The notes below the pieces were generated by a model. The model was not told the DNA's origin and ran no database searches. It was given only the letters and a program-made list of their open reading frames with translations. A DNA stretch of 64,000 nt. Origin: Climacium dendroides. Lineage: Eukaryota > Streptophyta > Bryopsida > Hypnales > Climaciaceae. The DNA lies in NCBI GenBank assembly GCA_950106755.1, contig OX467084.1:1798001-1862000 (forward strand), given 5' to 3'. Both the position numbers and the translations under genes were made by a program. This document shows, in pieces, positions 12,210 to 24,430 of the stretch. Position 1 is the first letter of the stretch. Every line of letters begins with the position of its first letter.

Positions 12210-13324
12210 ATTAAATATAGAGTGGTATATGGATTTTACAATTTTTTGGTTTTAGGTTAAAAATAAAGATTATAAACATAGTTTGGAAATTTGGACATGT
12301 CATTTATTAGGATGGATTTAAAAAAACAAACTAGTTTAATTGGCCCAATATCCTAATGTATAAGCTATATTTGTATTGTTAAAAGATTGTCAAGCAATTC
12401 AAATTTAAAACTGAAAAATTATTATTTCATTTCAATTAACCTAAATTTTAATCAAGTTTTAAAATATTATATATTAATAAATTAAATTAAATTAATTAAT
12501 TGATAAAATTTCAACGAATATAATAAAATCAATCTTAGATTCTAAATGTATAATTTAATAATTCATCAACTAGTGATTTCCAAATCTACAAATTTATAGA
12601 TTTATACATTTCAAAAGTATTTAAAAAAACCCTCCAATATTTTGAAATTTCATATTTACAAGCTGATCATAGTTGTTTGCTGATTTTAAGATTTTATAAA
12701 TTCAAATTTTTAGATGCCATTGATAATAGTATTAAAAACACTAAAGTCTTAGTGTTAGTGAAATTACATTAATCCCTCCAAGATTAGATCATCTCTAAAT
12801 TTTGAACAAGATAAATGCATTGAACACATCACACACAAACAAAAATGCGTTTTTTCCATCCATCAATTTTTGGGATGAGTTTTGTGTTAGTTCTTTAATT
12901 TTTGTATGGAAGAGATTCTAATTAAAGGTTTTAAAAAAATTCTATTATTTAATTGATGTTAGTAGGTCTAGTCTCAAAAAGTAACCTTAGTTATTCAATA
13001 AATCACTAAAATCAATGAAGAACATTTGCAACCTTTTTTAATTACATTTTCACAATATGGTCAATGAAATTGGCTCAAAAGAAATATAAACAAAATTGTG
13101 GACAATCATTTTGGGACAGAGGGAATAATATATTATGAATTACATAATTCTAAAAAATCAACTTCAAATCTAAATAGAAAAAAATATTTTTAAAACAAAA
13201 TTTAAAAAGATAAATGCTTTAAATTCAAAATTTTGTATTCAATTTTGTATATGTTGACAATTTTGAATTCAACTACATGATTGTAGTTTGAAACTTTAGA
13301 TCTACATATTTGGTTTGTGAAATA

Positions 13325-13373
<49 letters not shown>

Positions 13374-14600
13374 TTTATCTTTTGTTTATAACCAATCCAT
13401 TAAGAATGCAAAAATCAAAGTTTATATAAGAAATCATAACCTTTCGTTATTTTTAAAAATATATCTATAGAATAAACTAAGGTATTTTTTTAATTAATCA
13501 ATTAGAAGTGAAAATAAATTGAAATACATACCCAATGATTACAAAGATGTTTGAATGGATTTGTTTTCCCCCTTAAATTTCTCATCTAACATATTATAGT
13601 GACCATAATGGTCACTCAAGTAAATAATAATTTGCAACTCAATAAATAAAGTAGATTTGTGTAACCTATTACAATAAGCCCTAAAACACTTCATTGACCA
13701 AAATGTATTTTTTTTGCATTTTTTAGCAACTTTTTTTAAATGAAATTTTTTATGATGTTTTTGAAAACTTTTACGTAGAATGCAAAGTATTAGCATACCT
13801 TAAATCTTATAAATTATCTCATCTTATTATGAAAACTTAGGTGCAAGAAAATGTTAAAATAGATTATGTAAAGTGTCACTTAAATTTCATCATAAGAACT
13901 ACTTTTATTCAATTTTTATAATTTCTATAAAACACTTATAGCAAATCATTTATAGCCCTCTACAACATTTCATTTTATATATCTTGTCATTTGCTTATGT
14001 AGAAAATTAAAATAAATTAATCAAATTACAACTTTACAAACTAATATAGAATAATTTCATATAAGATTTTTGGACTAGGATTCTTTATTGAAAAAAATGA
14101 CTTCATTCTATATCCAATAATGTTGACAAGCACTTAGTCCATCTTGAAAGTAATATAACAACATATAGTTTTGATATATTGTCACTTTATATATTTGTAT
14201 TTAGTTTAGTTGAATTTGCCAATACACAAATTAACAAAGATTAACTATAGATGCAGACCAAATTGGATTTAGGGACCATGTTGATTGCCTAATCCCTCAT
14301 ATTCAAATGACCATTCAACCCATATTAGGGATGTCAGGTTGTCAAATACAAAGTCAACTCTGATTTAATGTTCAAGAAATTTTGATACAACATGTGAACA
14401 TGTAACTCTTTAGTGGGAATATGATTTCTTTTTTTCTAATCAGGTGTTGAAATAGAAAGTTGCTTTGCCTTTTTGGGTAGCTTGGAGTAGTATGTGCAAA
14501 ACTACTCTAGTTCTAAAAATTGTTAGAATTGTAATTTACATGATATAAGATTCAAATGTTACAAAAATAACCATGAGCAGTGTAAAAGTCTCTCTTCGGC
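12210..14600. other. AT-rich spacer
   Basis: Long AT-rich stretch holding only an AAT microsatellite and short frames without recognised similarity. Confidence 0.5.
13325..13371. repeat. (AAT)n microsatellite
   Basis: About fifteen uninterrupted AAT/ATA units. Confidence 0.95.
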
Positions 14601-15715
14601 AAGAGTTAGAGTCTATTAACCTTATCAGGCAGTTTAAGAAAACAAAATTCTATGAACTTCGAACATTATATTGTTCCAATCCATGCAATCAAAGTTTCTG
14701 AAGTTATTTTTACACATTCCCATAGAAGTGTAGTCCAAATTTGTATGGTTGAATTTTCAAAAAAAAAAACTTTTTTTTTTCTTACTACCCCTAAAAGTTA
14801 CATTCTCTCATAATTTCTGCCTAGATCCTGTAGAGTTTAACCCTGAAACATTGGACTAGTCTCCATGAAAGTCATCCTTTCCCATACCATGCATATCCTT
14901 TGATTAGAACTCATTGGAGGTTAAACTGCTGTGCAAGACCTCCCCTCCTCACACAAAATCGCAAAGGTGAACTAGACTTTTGTCATACATAAAAGGATTC
15001 TCCCTCAGTCACATAGTGTCCAATGCAACGTTCCAAAATTAATAACAAAACTTCAAACACTGTCTTCAGATGTAGGTGAACAGGCCCTACTGCAAACAGT
15101 CGCATCATATAAAATCGGGGAGATGAGCTGCATGAGAAGAATGCAGCTTGTGTTTCCGCTTTAAAATTTCGCAACTAATTCTAGCAAGGTCCAAAAGATA
15201 CGAAGCGACTAGGGTTCCATGCCACTTCCTCTCTTCCTTCGATGAAAATTTTCTTCAAGGCGTTCCGCTTCCCCCCAAATGCAAATCAGCTGGTAAATGG
15301 TCCATTTATATATATGATCAACTTCGTGCCACTCAGGATATTGGTTCACACAGCTAGACGACCTATTCCAGTATAATTCAACAAAACTCTGTGCGTGTGC
15401 ATTGAATTGCAACATTCCATGTACACAAGGGACATCAATGCAGGAGCTCCAATTGTGTGTATCTGGCTGTGGCGCCCACATAATGTTTCCCCCTGAAAAA
15501 GCTACGTACATCACTGTCAGAGAATAAAGAGTTACATGTGCGGGTGCATTCAGGGGTTTCCTTTAAACAATTGGCCACAAATTCTGGTCAAATTTGCATT
15601 CAACTCCACCAGGACCCACACGAAGAGAACATGCCTATCGATGCCAGGTGTATCACATGTCCCGGTGATTCACACACTGTCTCATTCGCTGGAATGCCAT
15701 ATCCTGTACTTGCAT
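14600..15715. other. Mixed-composition block downstream of the U-box gene
   Basis: This block and the tandem repeats after it are less AT-rich than the distal spacer. Frames up to 101 codons (15209-15514, minus) are open but unrecognised. It could be part of a long 3' transcript region of the U-box gene or a separate non-coding transcript; no splice-site chain was convincing. Confidence 0.25.
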
Positions 15716-15716
15716 A

Positions 15717-16686
15717 ATTGGGACTGACTTCACAAGTTCCGAGAATACTGCATCGAAGGTCAAAAGAACTTTTCAATGACTTGAGCCGTTGCGTAGTACT
15801 CAATCACGCCAAACAGCTTTCGTCCAGATCTCGTAAAGCATATTCAACCAATCTAGATACAATAACTTACATAGATACCACTCTGTGTTTGCATACAGTA
15901 AAAAGGAAGAGCACTGCCTCAGTTCTGACTGATAATAAGGTCTAACTACACAAGATCCAACGACACAGTGTGAATGGTCAAAGGCACATCACGATGTCTT
16001 GACTCGTTGCGTAATATAAAATCACCTAAAGCTTTCATTCAAAGCTCGAAGAGCACATTCAACCAATTCGGATACAGTAGGGGCCACTCTAAGTCTCCAT
16101 TCAGTAGAAAGGAACGGCACTTAGTTCTGCGTCATTATTGGAACTAGCTTCACAAGTTCCAATAATACTGCATCAATGGTCAAAAAGTCTCACAACGACT
16201 AGAGTTGTTGCGTACTACTCAAACATACCAAGCATCTTTAATCTAAAGATAAATTCATTCTCCAAGAGCACGTTCAACGATTGCAGAATCGCACTGTTCT
16301 GATAGAACTTGCAGGCACAAAAAAAAGGGCACTTGGTTGTGCCTTTCAATCAGAGAATGGACGAGCCTTCAGGACTGTATAAAGAGGACCGTGCTAGCTA
16401 TTGTTGCTGACAATAATACTGCATCAATGGCCGAAAGGCATCACAACGACTAGATCCATTGCGTAATACTCGAAAACGATACCAAATGAATCAGCTTTCC
16501 ATTAAAGAGCATTCATTCAACCTCCAAGAGCACATTCAACCAATTTAGGCGCAGTAAGCACCGCTCTGAACTCGCATACAGAAAGAAAAGAACGGCACCT
16601 TGTTATGCCTCTTTCAATCAAAAAAATGGAAGAGCTTTGCGGACTGTACAAAGAAGACGCGTGCTAGCTATTGCTGTAGACGAGAT
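15717..16686. repeat. Degenerate tandem repeats, about 200-280-bp units, 3' of the U-box gene
   Basis: Four units begin near 15719, 15937, 16138 and 16410. Shared blocks are CACAAGTTCC, AATACTGCATCAATGGTCAAA, CGACTAGA.CCGTTGCGTA.TACTC, GAGCACATTCAACCAAT and GAACGGCAC.T.GTT. The last two units add a block ending in GACTGTA.AAAGA..ACGCGTGCTAGCTATTG. The array stops about 100 bp from the U-box stop codon, so it probably lies in its 3' UTR or 3' flank. Confidence 0.72.
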
Positions 16687-16789
16687 TTAAGTATTTTTAA
16701 CTGTAGAGTCTCAAAAATTTGGACAAAAATCCATCCCTGGAAGGAAGTGACCACTTACTTGAAATGCACAATCCCCTGCCGACCTAGCC

Positions 16790-18001
16790 TCACACGGTGG
16801 AAATGAACGGGTAAAAGAACTCGTTGTCACAAGAAATCTCCTTCCACTCCGGCCTCTTGACCTGTTTCAGCAGCTCCCCGCACTTGTGCCGCGTCTTCGG
16901 CGCGCATTCCATTTGCAGCAGCAGCAACAGTGGTGCGAACACCCCCGCCTGTTCCGCGGCTGCAAGAGAGCCCTGGGAAGCTTGACAGAGAGACCACAGA
17001 ATGCTCACAATGTACTCCGTGGCGGGGGCGGAAATCGTATGGAAGAGCGAGACGAACACGGCCATGGCGAGGTCGTGGTCCATGACAGCTGCTCGCCCCT
17101 CCGCCATGGTGGAGACGAGATCCAGAATCCCAAGAGCACGCTCCGCGTTAGATTTCTGAAGCTCAGGCAGGAGCTCAATCAGTGCAGGCACCACGTTTGC
17201 TTCCACTGCTAAAATATGGTTCCGGCGATGCGCTTTGCACAAGGCGAGAAGTGCGCGTAGGCTCGCTTTGATCGCTCTGGGATAGAGATCCTCGCGTAAG
17301 AGCTTCCCCAAAGAAGCGAACACGCTCTTTGCGTCCCGAAAATGAAGTTCAGGAGTCGTGTTTGCCAATACAGTGACGATGATCGCGGCGTTCACGCGTG
17401 AATCCAAGCTTCCTTTGGCAAGAACACTCGTGATAGAAGACACCACCACGGCTCCGCCCCCGACTAACCCTAATTTGAGCTCCAGGTGGTCGCAGACGGG
17501 CACCAAAGCCACCAGCACCGCGAGCGCTTCCTCATAAACCTCAATACAATCCTCCGACGAATCTCCACAGCCGGATTCTTGGGATGCCAAAACCGCGCTA
17601 ATCACGGAAACGCCACCTGCGTCACGAACAGAGCGAGCGTTATCACGCATCACCCCCCGCAACTTCTTTAAGGGAGCCAGCAACTCGGGACCCAACGCAA
17701 TCTCCTGCATTAGGGTTGCAAGAAGTGCCGGATCCACTTGCACTTTCGTCAAAGGAAGAGCCTCCATGGATGGACGGCTGCGGCGATACCATTCCTGAAT
17801 CAACCTACGGAGAGTGTGATTGGGAACGACGTCCAGAGACTCCAGCTGCAGCATGGTCGCAGGGCACGTGGTGTGCCCGTTCTCCAGCCATGGTGCAATG
17901 CTGCAACGGTCGTATGTTTGTCCGGTGCACAGCGTCACTGGATCCTTCATAAGCTCCAGCGATATCGGACACTTGAACAATGGAGGCACGTCGGGAGCCA
18001 T
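16790..18001 (-). CDS. U-box/ARM-repeat E3 ubiquitin ligase
   Basis: Plant U-box (PUB) protein of 403 residues, encoded by one exon. It should transfer ubiquitin from an E2 to substrates bound by its C-terminal repeats, in the cytosol. The U-box covers about residues 6-80 and starts with PPLFKCPISLELMKDPVTL, followed by TGQTYDR and the W/CP pattern (IAPWLENGHTTCPAT). Residues about 120-395 form leucine- and alanine-rich helical repeats of ARM type. Architecture, length and lack of introns fit the PUB20-29/CMPG1 group, known in seed plants as stress and immune regulators; the exact orthologue cannot be decided. The frame stays open upstream to an ATG at 18088, but the ATG at 18001 is preferred: it has a strong context (CAACCATGGC) and places the U-box at the N-terminus as in relatives. 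No damage is seen. On the minus strand its 3' side runs into the tandem repeats at 15.7-16.7 kb. Confidence 0.95.
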   Translation of the reverse strand: MAPDVPPLFKCPISLELMKDPVTLCTGQTYDRCSIAPWLENGHTTCPATMLQLESLDVVPNHTLRRLIQEWYRRSRPSMEALPLTKVQVDPALLATLMQEIALGPELLAPLKKLRGVMRDNARSVRDAGGVSVISAVLASQESGCGDSSEDCIEVYEEALAVLVALVPVCDHLELKLGLVGGGAVVVSSITSVLAKGSLDSRVNAAIIVTVLANTTPELHFRDAKSVFASLGKLLREDLYPRAIKASLRALLALCKAHRRNHILAVEANVVPALIELLPELQKSNAERALGILDLVSTMAEGRAAVMDHDLAMAVFVSLFHTISAPATEYIVSILWSLCQASQGSLAAAEQAGVFAPLLLLLQMECAPKTRHKCGELLKQVKRPEWKEISCDNEFFYPFISTV

Positions 18002-18850
18002 GGTTGTCCCTGCAACAAAGCGAACCTCCAAACCCAATGCAACCCTACAAACCAAAGAACTCTCCCGCAATGCTACCCTCTTCGTCAAGTCCTCATAATC
18101 GCTACAAAGGGCGCCATCGCTGGAACCCCGGCATCGCTCATCAGAGCTTCAAGCCCGCGCGTCACCATCGCCTTCACGTCAAATCTGTTTCGACCTACAA
18201 CGGAAGCTGCTGCTGCTGCATTGAAAGCATGAAGCTCAGTCACCAGCTAGTTTGGTCTTCGTCTTGCTCACCCGAGTCTAGGCTCAGGCTTGGGCTACGA
18301 CACACTCACACACACAATTTCTGAGTTTCTGAGCTACTGAGACTGTAGGTTTGGGTTACGTTACAGAGCGATGATCTAAGCTTATGAATGCTGGCTACGG
18401 CCGCTGCTGCAACTGGGTAATTGGGTTGGGTTGAATGGGCTGGTGCATTGATGCCAGTGATTTGATTTTCTCCTTTGGTTCGTTGCAGGGGCTGGCTGAG
18501 CAATGAGTGATGGCTGCTGCTGACACAAATCCTTGAGACTGATCCGCGGCCTTCAGTCCTCGGGCCTGGCGCGGCCTTCATGGCTGCTAGTCTGCTACCA
18601 GGCAGGCAAGGCTAAGTCTACGCTTTTCGGTTGCCTTGGGGTTGGTTTTATTGTTGCCAACGTAGTTTGCTACCTCTGCTGGAAGCAGGCAGGCGGCAGT
18701 GACGGTTCTCACTTACTTCTCGTCCTTCCTGGAGGAGGATGGGGTTGAAGGCTAGGCCCTATTCCCGTGCGCTTTGGGAAGAACGAAGACCGGGGGCCGT
18801 TCACCCGCTTGTACGCTTACGCTGCACTTGCCGTGCAAACAGTCTTTACT
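18002..18850 (-). promoter_or_regulatory. Upstream/5' leader region of the U-box gene
   Basis: GC-richer flank ahead of the U-box start, including a short CA run at 18299-18317. Open frames here in several phases reflect base composition. No TATA box or transcription start could be fixed. Confidence 0.35.
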
Positions 18851-19740
18851 TTTATGAAAATCCAGAGCTTAGGAAATTTGTAATAATGAGGTGAAAACAA
18901 CGAAAACCGTCATTGAAAATAAGCAACTAAGCACACTTTTCTTTTCTTTTAAAGAAGAAAACATTTTCGCAGTATTAACAATTGAAAATCATAAAAAAAA
19001 AATTTATTCAAATTTTGGGAAGGCATGTAAGTACAATGAATTTTTAAAGTGAAACTCCTCATGCCATTGAAACAATCACATAGCTTGGTCATAATACCAA
19101 AATTTTAAAAATCAAGTCATCACAGTTAAGTATAGGAACAATTATTTGTACTTTGCATAATACTTTGAATAGAAAGTCTACTTGTTAGGGATGGATACAC
19201 ACACAATATTGGATGTTTTCACCTTAGAGTATGTTGTTGGGTGGTGTAAAAGAGATACTTAAGGTCCTACTCAAAAAACTACACTAGACTTTTTTGAACA
19301 TGGTTTTGCATGCTTGAAATTGGATGACAAAGGTGGAAGTAGAACTCAAACAAGTAGGCTTAGAACATGAATGAGAATAATGAAGGCACGATTGAACAGA
19401 ATAAATATGGACAACAACAATAGTTATAGGGTGCAAATACAAAAGACATAGAGCAATGATGGTAGAATTTGACGCCAATTGTTGGTGCTTAATTCCTACA
19501 TATTGTCATTGCATCTCCTCCCCATAGGCACCCGATTCTATATGTGTGGATTTAACTCGACCATGTATATTGTTATACGGTCTCTATGTGTTATGGATTA
19601 TATATATAACTTTTTTCAATAGTTAACATGCCATTGACCACACCATGATTAAAGCCTTCTTTAAACGAGTGTATTGAATGCCAATAGATGAATTTGTCCA
19701 TTGGTTGCCCCACGATAAAGTATTTATCCAACTAACCTTT
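18850..19740. other. AT-rich spacer
   Basis: No gene, repeat end or RNA recognised. Confidence 0.5.
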
Positions 19741-20600
19741 GTGTTTTGGGCAACATAACTTTTTTGGACATGCACATGTAAGCGGAGATTTTATTTTTTT
19801 TCATTGAAATATTCACACAACATGTGAACAAGGAGTAGCTTTTAGGACAAACAAATTTCATAACTTCTAAACATATGGTTTAAAAGTTATAATTGTGTCA
19901 TATGTAATTTGTTTCTCCACTTGGATAGCCTGGGTAAATTAGAAAAATAAAAATTTTCAGAAATAAAAATTTGAAATTGGTTCATTATATATGCAAAAAG
20001 CTTTTAATCATTCCATTTTGATTAATGACATGAAAGTTACGAGGAGTTTCAATTTGTAGGTAGTTAGGGATTCTCTATTCTAAAATAGACTTTGAAGTCC
20101 TTTATTTAATTCAATTTTCAATATTTTTGGAAAAAATAAAGTGTAGATTATTTATTATAATATTACAACCATTGGCATTGACAATTTTTTTATTTCATAA
20201 ATAAATTATTATAAATTTAGTATTTTTAATCATTCTCTATTTCTATCTACGTACTATTTTTTTCTTATATGTTGTATAATTCTAAATGATCTAAAAACTT
20301 TCAAGCATGAAGCTAACTTGTTTTGAAGAATGAATCCAAAGAAGCACTACCACTTTAGACATTTTTTCAAAATGATTTGACCTTATGAAGTATAGGTGCC
20401 CAATTTTTTGTAAGACCAAAAAAAGGATTTTTTCACTTCAAACGCTAATATCTTACAATGTTTTTTCACATATTCTCAAACCAAATTACTACAAGATCCT
20501 TTGGTTACATGTGTCCAAAAATGATGTTTTTCAAAAGTTTGGTACTTGTATTAGAAATGGCAATTTTGGAGCATTTTTGGTGAGAACAGAGTCAAGGAAC
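19740..20600 (-). repeat. Dispersed repeat family A, inverted copy
   Basis: Reverse-complement relative of 22499-25345 and 38010-38960. From high to low coordinate it carries the CACCAAAAATGCTCC-like end (about 20585), the TTGTAGTAATTTGGTTTGAGAATATG block, the AATCCAAAG and TTTAGATCATTTAGAATTG blocks, GACTTCAAAGTCTATTTTAG (about 20085) and the ATGTGAAAGTTA-like block. Non-coding. Confidence 0.55.
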
Positions 20601-20717
20601 TTTACAGTATCATTGATACCAAGAGCACTTACTTTTGCTAGAAGGGAGACTTTGCACTACCTAGTAGTAGACTATACAAACATAAAATGACTTATATGAC
20701 AATTTTGCCCTTGTCAT

Positions 20718-20870
20718 GCAAATAGTCATGAATATTCTTCAATTTTTTAAGAATATAGGAAATTATAAAATAACATGCTATAGGAGGCGGTTAGAGCAAA
20801 TAGTCATGAATATTCTTCAATTTTTTAAGAATATAAAAAGTTATAAAATAGCATGCTATAGGAGGCGGTT
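20718..20870. repeat. 78-bp tandem duplication
   Basis: GCAAATAGTCATGAATATTC at 20718 begins again at 20796. Both units end in GCTATAGGAGGCGGTT and differ at only a few positions, so the duplication is recent. Confidence 0.9.
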
Positions 20871-21599
20871 GATGATTGGAGGACTATCAAACTATTCAAT
20901 TCCAACAAATACAACTAAATTTTGATTTATAGCCTTTTGTTCTTGCTTTAGTTATTGAAAATAACTTCTACATTCATTAGGTGAGGCAAGAAAGTTGTAT
21001 AGTCTATGGACGACTTTCTTACTATCTTGTTCTGGTAATTGAATTGGTTTTTGTTTTTGTCTCACTAGGATTTTATCCTTCATTTAATGTTTGGTTTTAT
21101 TTTAGAATGGAATAAATTGACTATGTGTTTTAAAATTAAATAAAAACAAACTATGATCATGTACATTGCTTCTTCTAGTTGAACATACTTAGCAACTTCT
21201 ATATAACATGTCAATAATAGGAATGAACAATTGAGTTATGGTGTCATTTGAGTTTTGCAAAAATATGGTCCAAATTGTTGTCAATCTTTTGGAGAGGTTC
21301 TTCTCAGTTTTGAATTAGTATCTTTTAAAATTGAGAATTTTTGCAAAAGTGAGCCTTAAAAGATTCAAAGAATAAATAGATGCTTCACACTAATTTCTAA
21401 AATATTGAAATTAGGGCTTGTGGTTTTTGAGCAACATTTAAGAAGATTTGAAGCTCTCTTGGTAAATATCCTCCTTTCACAAGAATGATCCATTTTTTTA
21501 ATGGTCACCAATTTCATCCTTTAAATAAATAATTTTTTTAATTTATTATTTCTAATATTAATTTCTCATTAGCCTATTTCTTTCAAAACTAAAATCCTC

Positions 21600-22495
21600 T
21601 CAAGTCAAAAATTGTTAGTGTAGATCCTTGAATAGAGTTGTATTGCGTCTTTGGTTGAAATTGAACCTAGCATAGCTTTTCACCATTTGAAAGACAAAGA
21701 TCCTCTCAATTCACCAAAAACAAGTTGAGATTGATAATGAAAATTTATAAAAATTAGAGTTTATGGATTATCAAAATTTTCTAATATTCTTCCACAAGGT
21801 CATGGCATCCACTAATATAGGTTTCAAGTTTTTGACTAGTTCTTCCATGAACACTTGCATTCTACTGTCTAAATGAGTTGTTGACCTATGAATTTGGTAT
21901 TATTGTTTGATTCCGTTTTCTTCAAAAATGCTCTCTCATTTGTTGTAGTACTCATACATTGATCTTGCAATTTCAAAAAGTGTTAAAAAATTATGATATT
22001 TCAATTTTAAAGATGAACTCCAATTATTAAATACCCATGAATCTCCAAAAGTTAATTCTATCCATTCAATGGTTCATTGCATCTTGAAAGTAAAAAATTA
22101 TCACTTATAAATTGCTATGTCTACTAGAGGAGGGAGAATTGTCCCAATCTTGCCTTTTTCCTTTCCACATTGCTTGAAAAACACATGTAATTGAACCTCA
22201 ACCCATGATGATAAACAAAGTTGCCTTTGAGGCATGTAAATTGGATTCAAAATTTCAAAAGCATCAATATGGGCATTACTGACATCACTGTCAACAAATC
22301 TAGCTTCAAAAGTTATATAAACTAGTACTTTAGCATACACTTTTTGAAAGGAAAGATTTACCTGTAAATCAACACCATTAGGATCTCTAATCATATCTAT
22401 GGTATGGAATTTGAATCCCCTAATTTTGCTTCCAAACAAGTGACAAAGATAATCAAGAAGGGGTCCAAATTCTTGGATGATATGAAATTTTGTCT
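21600..22495 (-). pseudogene. hAT-type transposase relic, C-terminal part
   Basis: C-terminal segment of a decayed hAT transposase. The longest open stretch (22101-22439) reads VDLQVNLSFQKVYAKVLVYI, then FEARFVDSD and NPIYMPQRQ, a pattern I associate with the C-terminal half of DUF4371-type hAT proteins. Weaker similarity continues to about 21600 with frame changes (WIELTFGDSW, LFEIARSM). The upstream parts lie at 25.56-26.17 and 27.3-27.7 kb, separated by inserted repeats. Family assignment rests on pattern recognition only. Confidence 0.5.
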
Positions 22496-23149
22496 TAGGG
22501 TAAACCCTCCTAGTTTTTTACTACGTTTTCACCAAAAATGCTCAAAAACTACCATTTTTAATACAAGTACCAATTTTTTAAGAAAAGTAAACATTTTTGA
22601 ACACATATATCCATAGGATCTTGTAGTACACTTGTTCAAGAATATGCGAAAAAAAATTCAGAAATTTCTACTTTGTAGATTGCAAGATAAGCATTTGAAG
22701 TGACAAAAAAATCTCTTTAGAGGCTTGCAAAAAAACGAGCAATATCACTTCACAAGATCACATTTGTATGAAAAAATGTCCAAAATGGCCGTAATTCTTT
22801 GGATTCTTTGGATTCATTTTTTAAGGCAAGTTGGCTACATGATTGAAGAATTTTAGATCATTTGAAATTGTACAACATATAGGAAAAAAATAGTAAGTTG
22901 ATAGACGTTGAGACTGATTCAAAATACAAAATTGTTAAGAATTTATTCATGAAATTGAAAAATATCAATTCCAATGGTTGTAACGTTGTAATAAACAATG
23001 TACATCCAATGCTTAAAATTCTTTTTTAAAATATTGAAAATTGAGTTAACTAAAGAACTTTAAACACTACAAGAAAATGAATGTTTTATGACTGCAAAAT
23101 ATGATTGCAATGAGTCACAAAATCAAAAATGTGACTCAAGCAAAAATCA

Positions 23150-23815
23150 CTATAGATGGTTGGAATATGACTAGGATGAGTCATGGCTGAGTCATTCACT
23201 TTCAGTCATATGACTGATGAGTCATATTTACAATCCTATGGATTTGGAAGTATAATAAACCATTTTTAGACATATTTTGCCAACATGGCATATATATTGA
23301 CCACCCTTGGAGGCTTGACTTTCTCATGAGCTGCCCGGGCAAAAAAAAAACTACGCGGCATGTGACTGTGCTCAGTCATATTTTGGCTTATGTGGAATGT
23401 GATTGTGGTAAGTCATATTTTGAGTGATATGCAATACGACTATAGAGAGTTATATTCTAAAGAATATAGAATATAACCATGGTAAATCATATTTTGAATC
23501 ATATTTTAAATGATATGGAGTATGACTGCGGTGAGTCATATTTCGAGTCATATTTTAAGTGATATGAAGTATATTTTAAAGAATATGAAATATAATTGTA
23601 GTGAGTCATATTTCGAGTCATATTTTAAGTGATATAGAGTGTGACTACGGTGAGTCATATCTTAAATGATATGGAGTATAACTGTTGTAAGTCATATCTT
23701 AAATGATATAGAGTATAACTGTTGTGAGTCATGTTTTGATTGATGTAGCATATGACTATCAGGAGTCATATTTTGGTTGATGAAGCATATGACTATCATG
23801 AGTCATTTTTTTGTT
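23150..23815. repeat. Internal tandem array, GTGAGTCATATTT motif
   Basis: Inside the CACTA-type element. Many degenerate units of about 35-60 bp combine TATGACT, GTGAGTCATATTTTGAGT and AAGTGATATGGAG. The TGACT/GTCA content echoes the element ends, where such motifs often serve as transposase-binding subterminal repeats. Confidence 0.75.
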
Positions 23816-24049
23816 CAAGTTAGTACTAAAAGATAGTTAGAAGTAAAAGCTAAGGTATAACAAGAGGCAACAAAAATTGAAACTAAAAACCAATAAAAAG
23901 TAAGAATAAGACAAGTGAAGATGCAATAAAATATTAGCAACACCTATAAAGCAACAACAAATTAACAACTATGAAACAACAATAAACTAACAACAAATAA
24001 GATGTAAGAAGCAACAATAGATTAGTAACAACTAAGAAACAACAATTAA

Positions 24050-24430
24050 AACTTTTAAAAAATAAAAGGAGGAAGGAAAAAACAAGAGTTAGAAAACAAC
24101 AACACAACAACCAAAGTACAACAACACAACAATTAGTACTTCAAAAAACAAAAAAGGAAAAAGAAACAAGAGTTAGAAAACAACAATACAACAACCAAAG
24201 CACAACAACACAACAATTAATACTTCAAAAATCAAAAAAGGAAGAAGAAACAAGAGTTAAAAAGCAACAATACAACAACCAAAGTACAACAACACAACAT
24301 TAGAACTTCAAAAAACAAGAGAAGAAAGAGAAAACAAGAGTTAGAAAGCAACAACTAAACAACAACTAAAACACAACACAACAATTAGAACTTCAAAAAA
24401 CAAAAGGAGGAAGAAGAAACAAGAGTTAAA
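24050..24430. repeat. Internal tandem array, about 85-95-bp A-rich unit
   Basis: Inside the CACTA-type element. About four units of AACAAGAGTTAGAAA..CAACAA...ACAACACAACAATTAG.ACTTCAAAAAACAAAA, purine- and A-rich on the plus strand. Confidence 0.8.

Noticed and set aside
13325..13371. AAT run as a regulatory or coding repeat
   Set aside because: Simple microsatellite in AT-rich spacer without neighbouring gene.
15209..15514. 101-codon minus-strand frame as a gene
   Set aside because: No recognised family, no splice-site support, and overlapping open frames on the other strand.
16880..17212. 108-codon plus-strand frame
   Set aside because: Antisense to the U-box coding region.
18002..18088. 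N-terminal extension of the U-box protein to the ATG at 18088
   Set aside because: The extra 29 residues are not typical of the family and the ATG at 18001 has a better context and puts the U-box at the N-terminus.
17738..18324. Open frames of 92-164 codons on the plus strand opposite the U-box gene
   Set aside because: They are antisense shadows of the GC-rich coding sequence, overlap one another in several phases and match no family.
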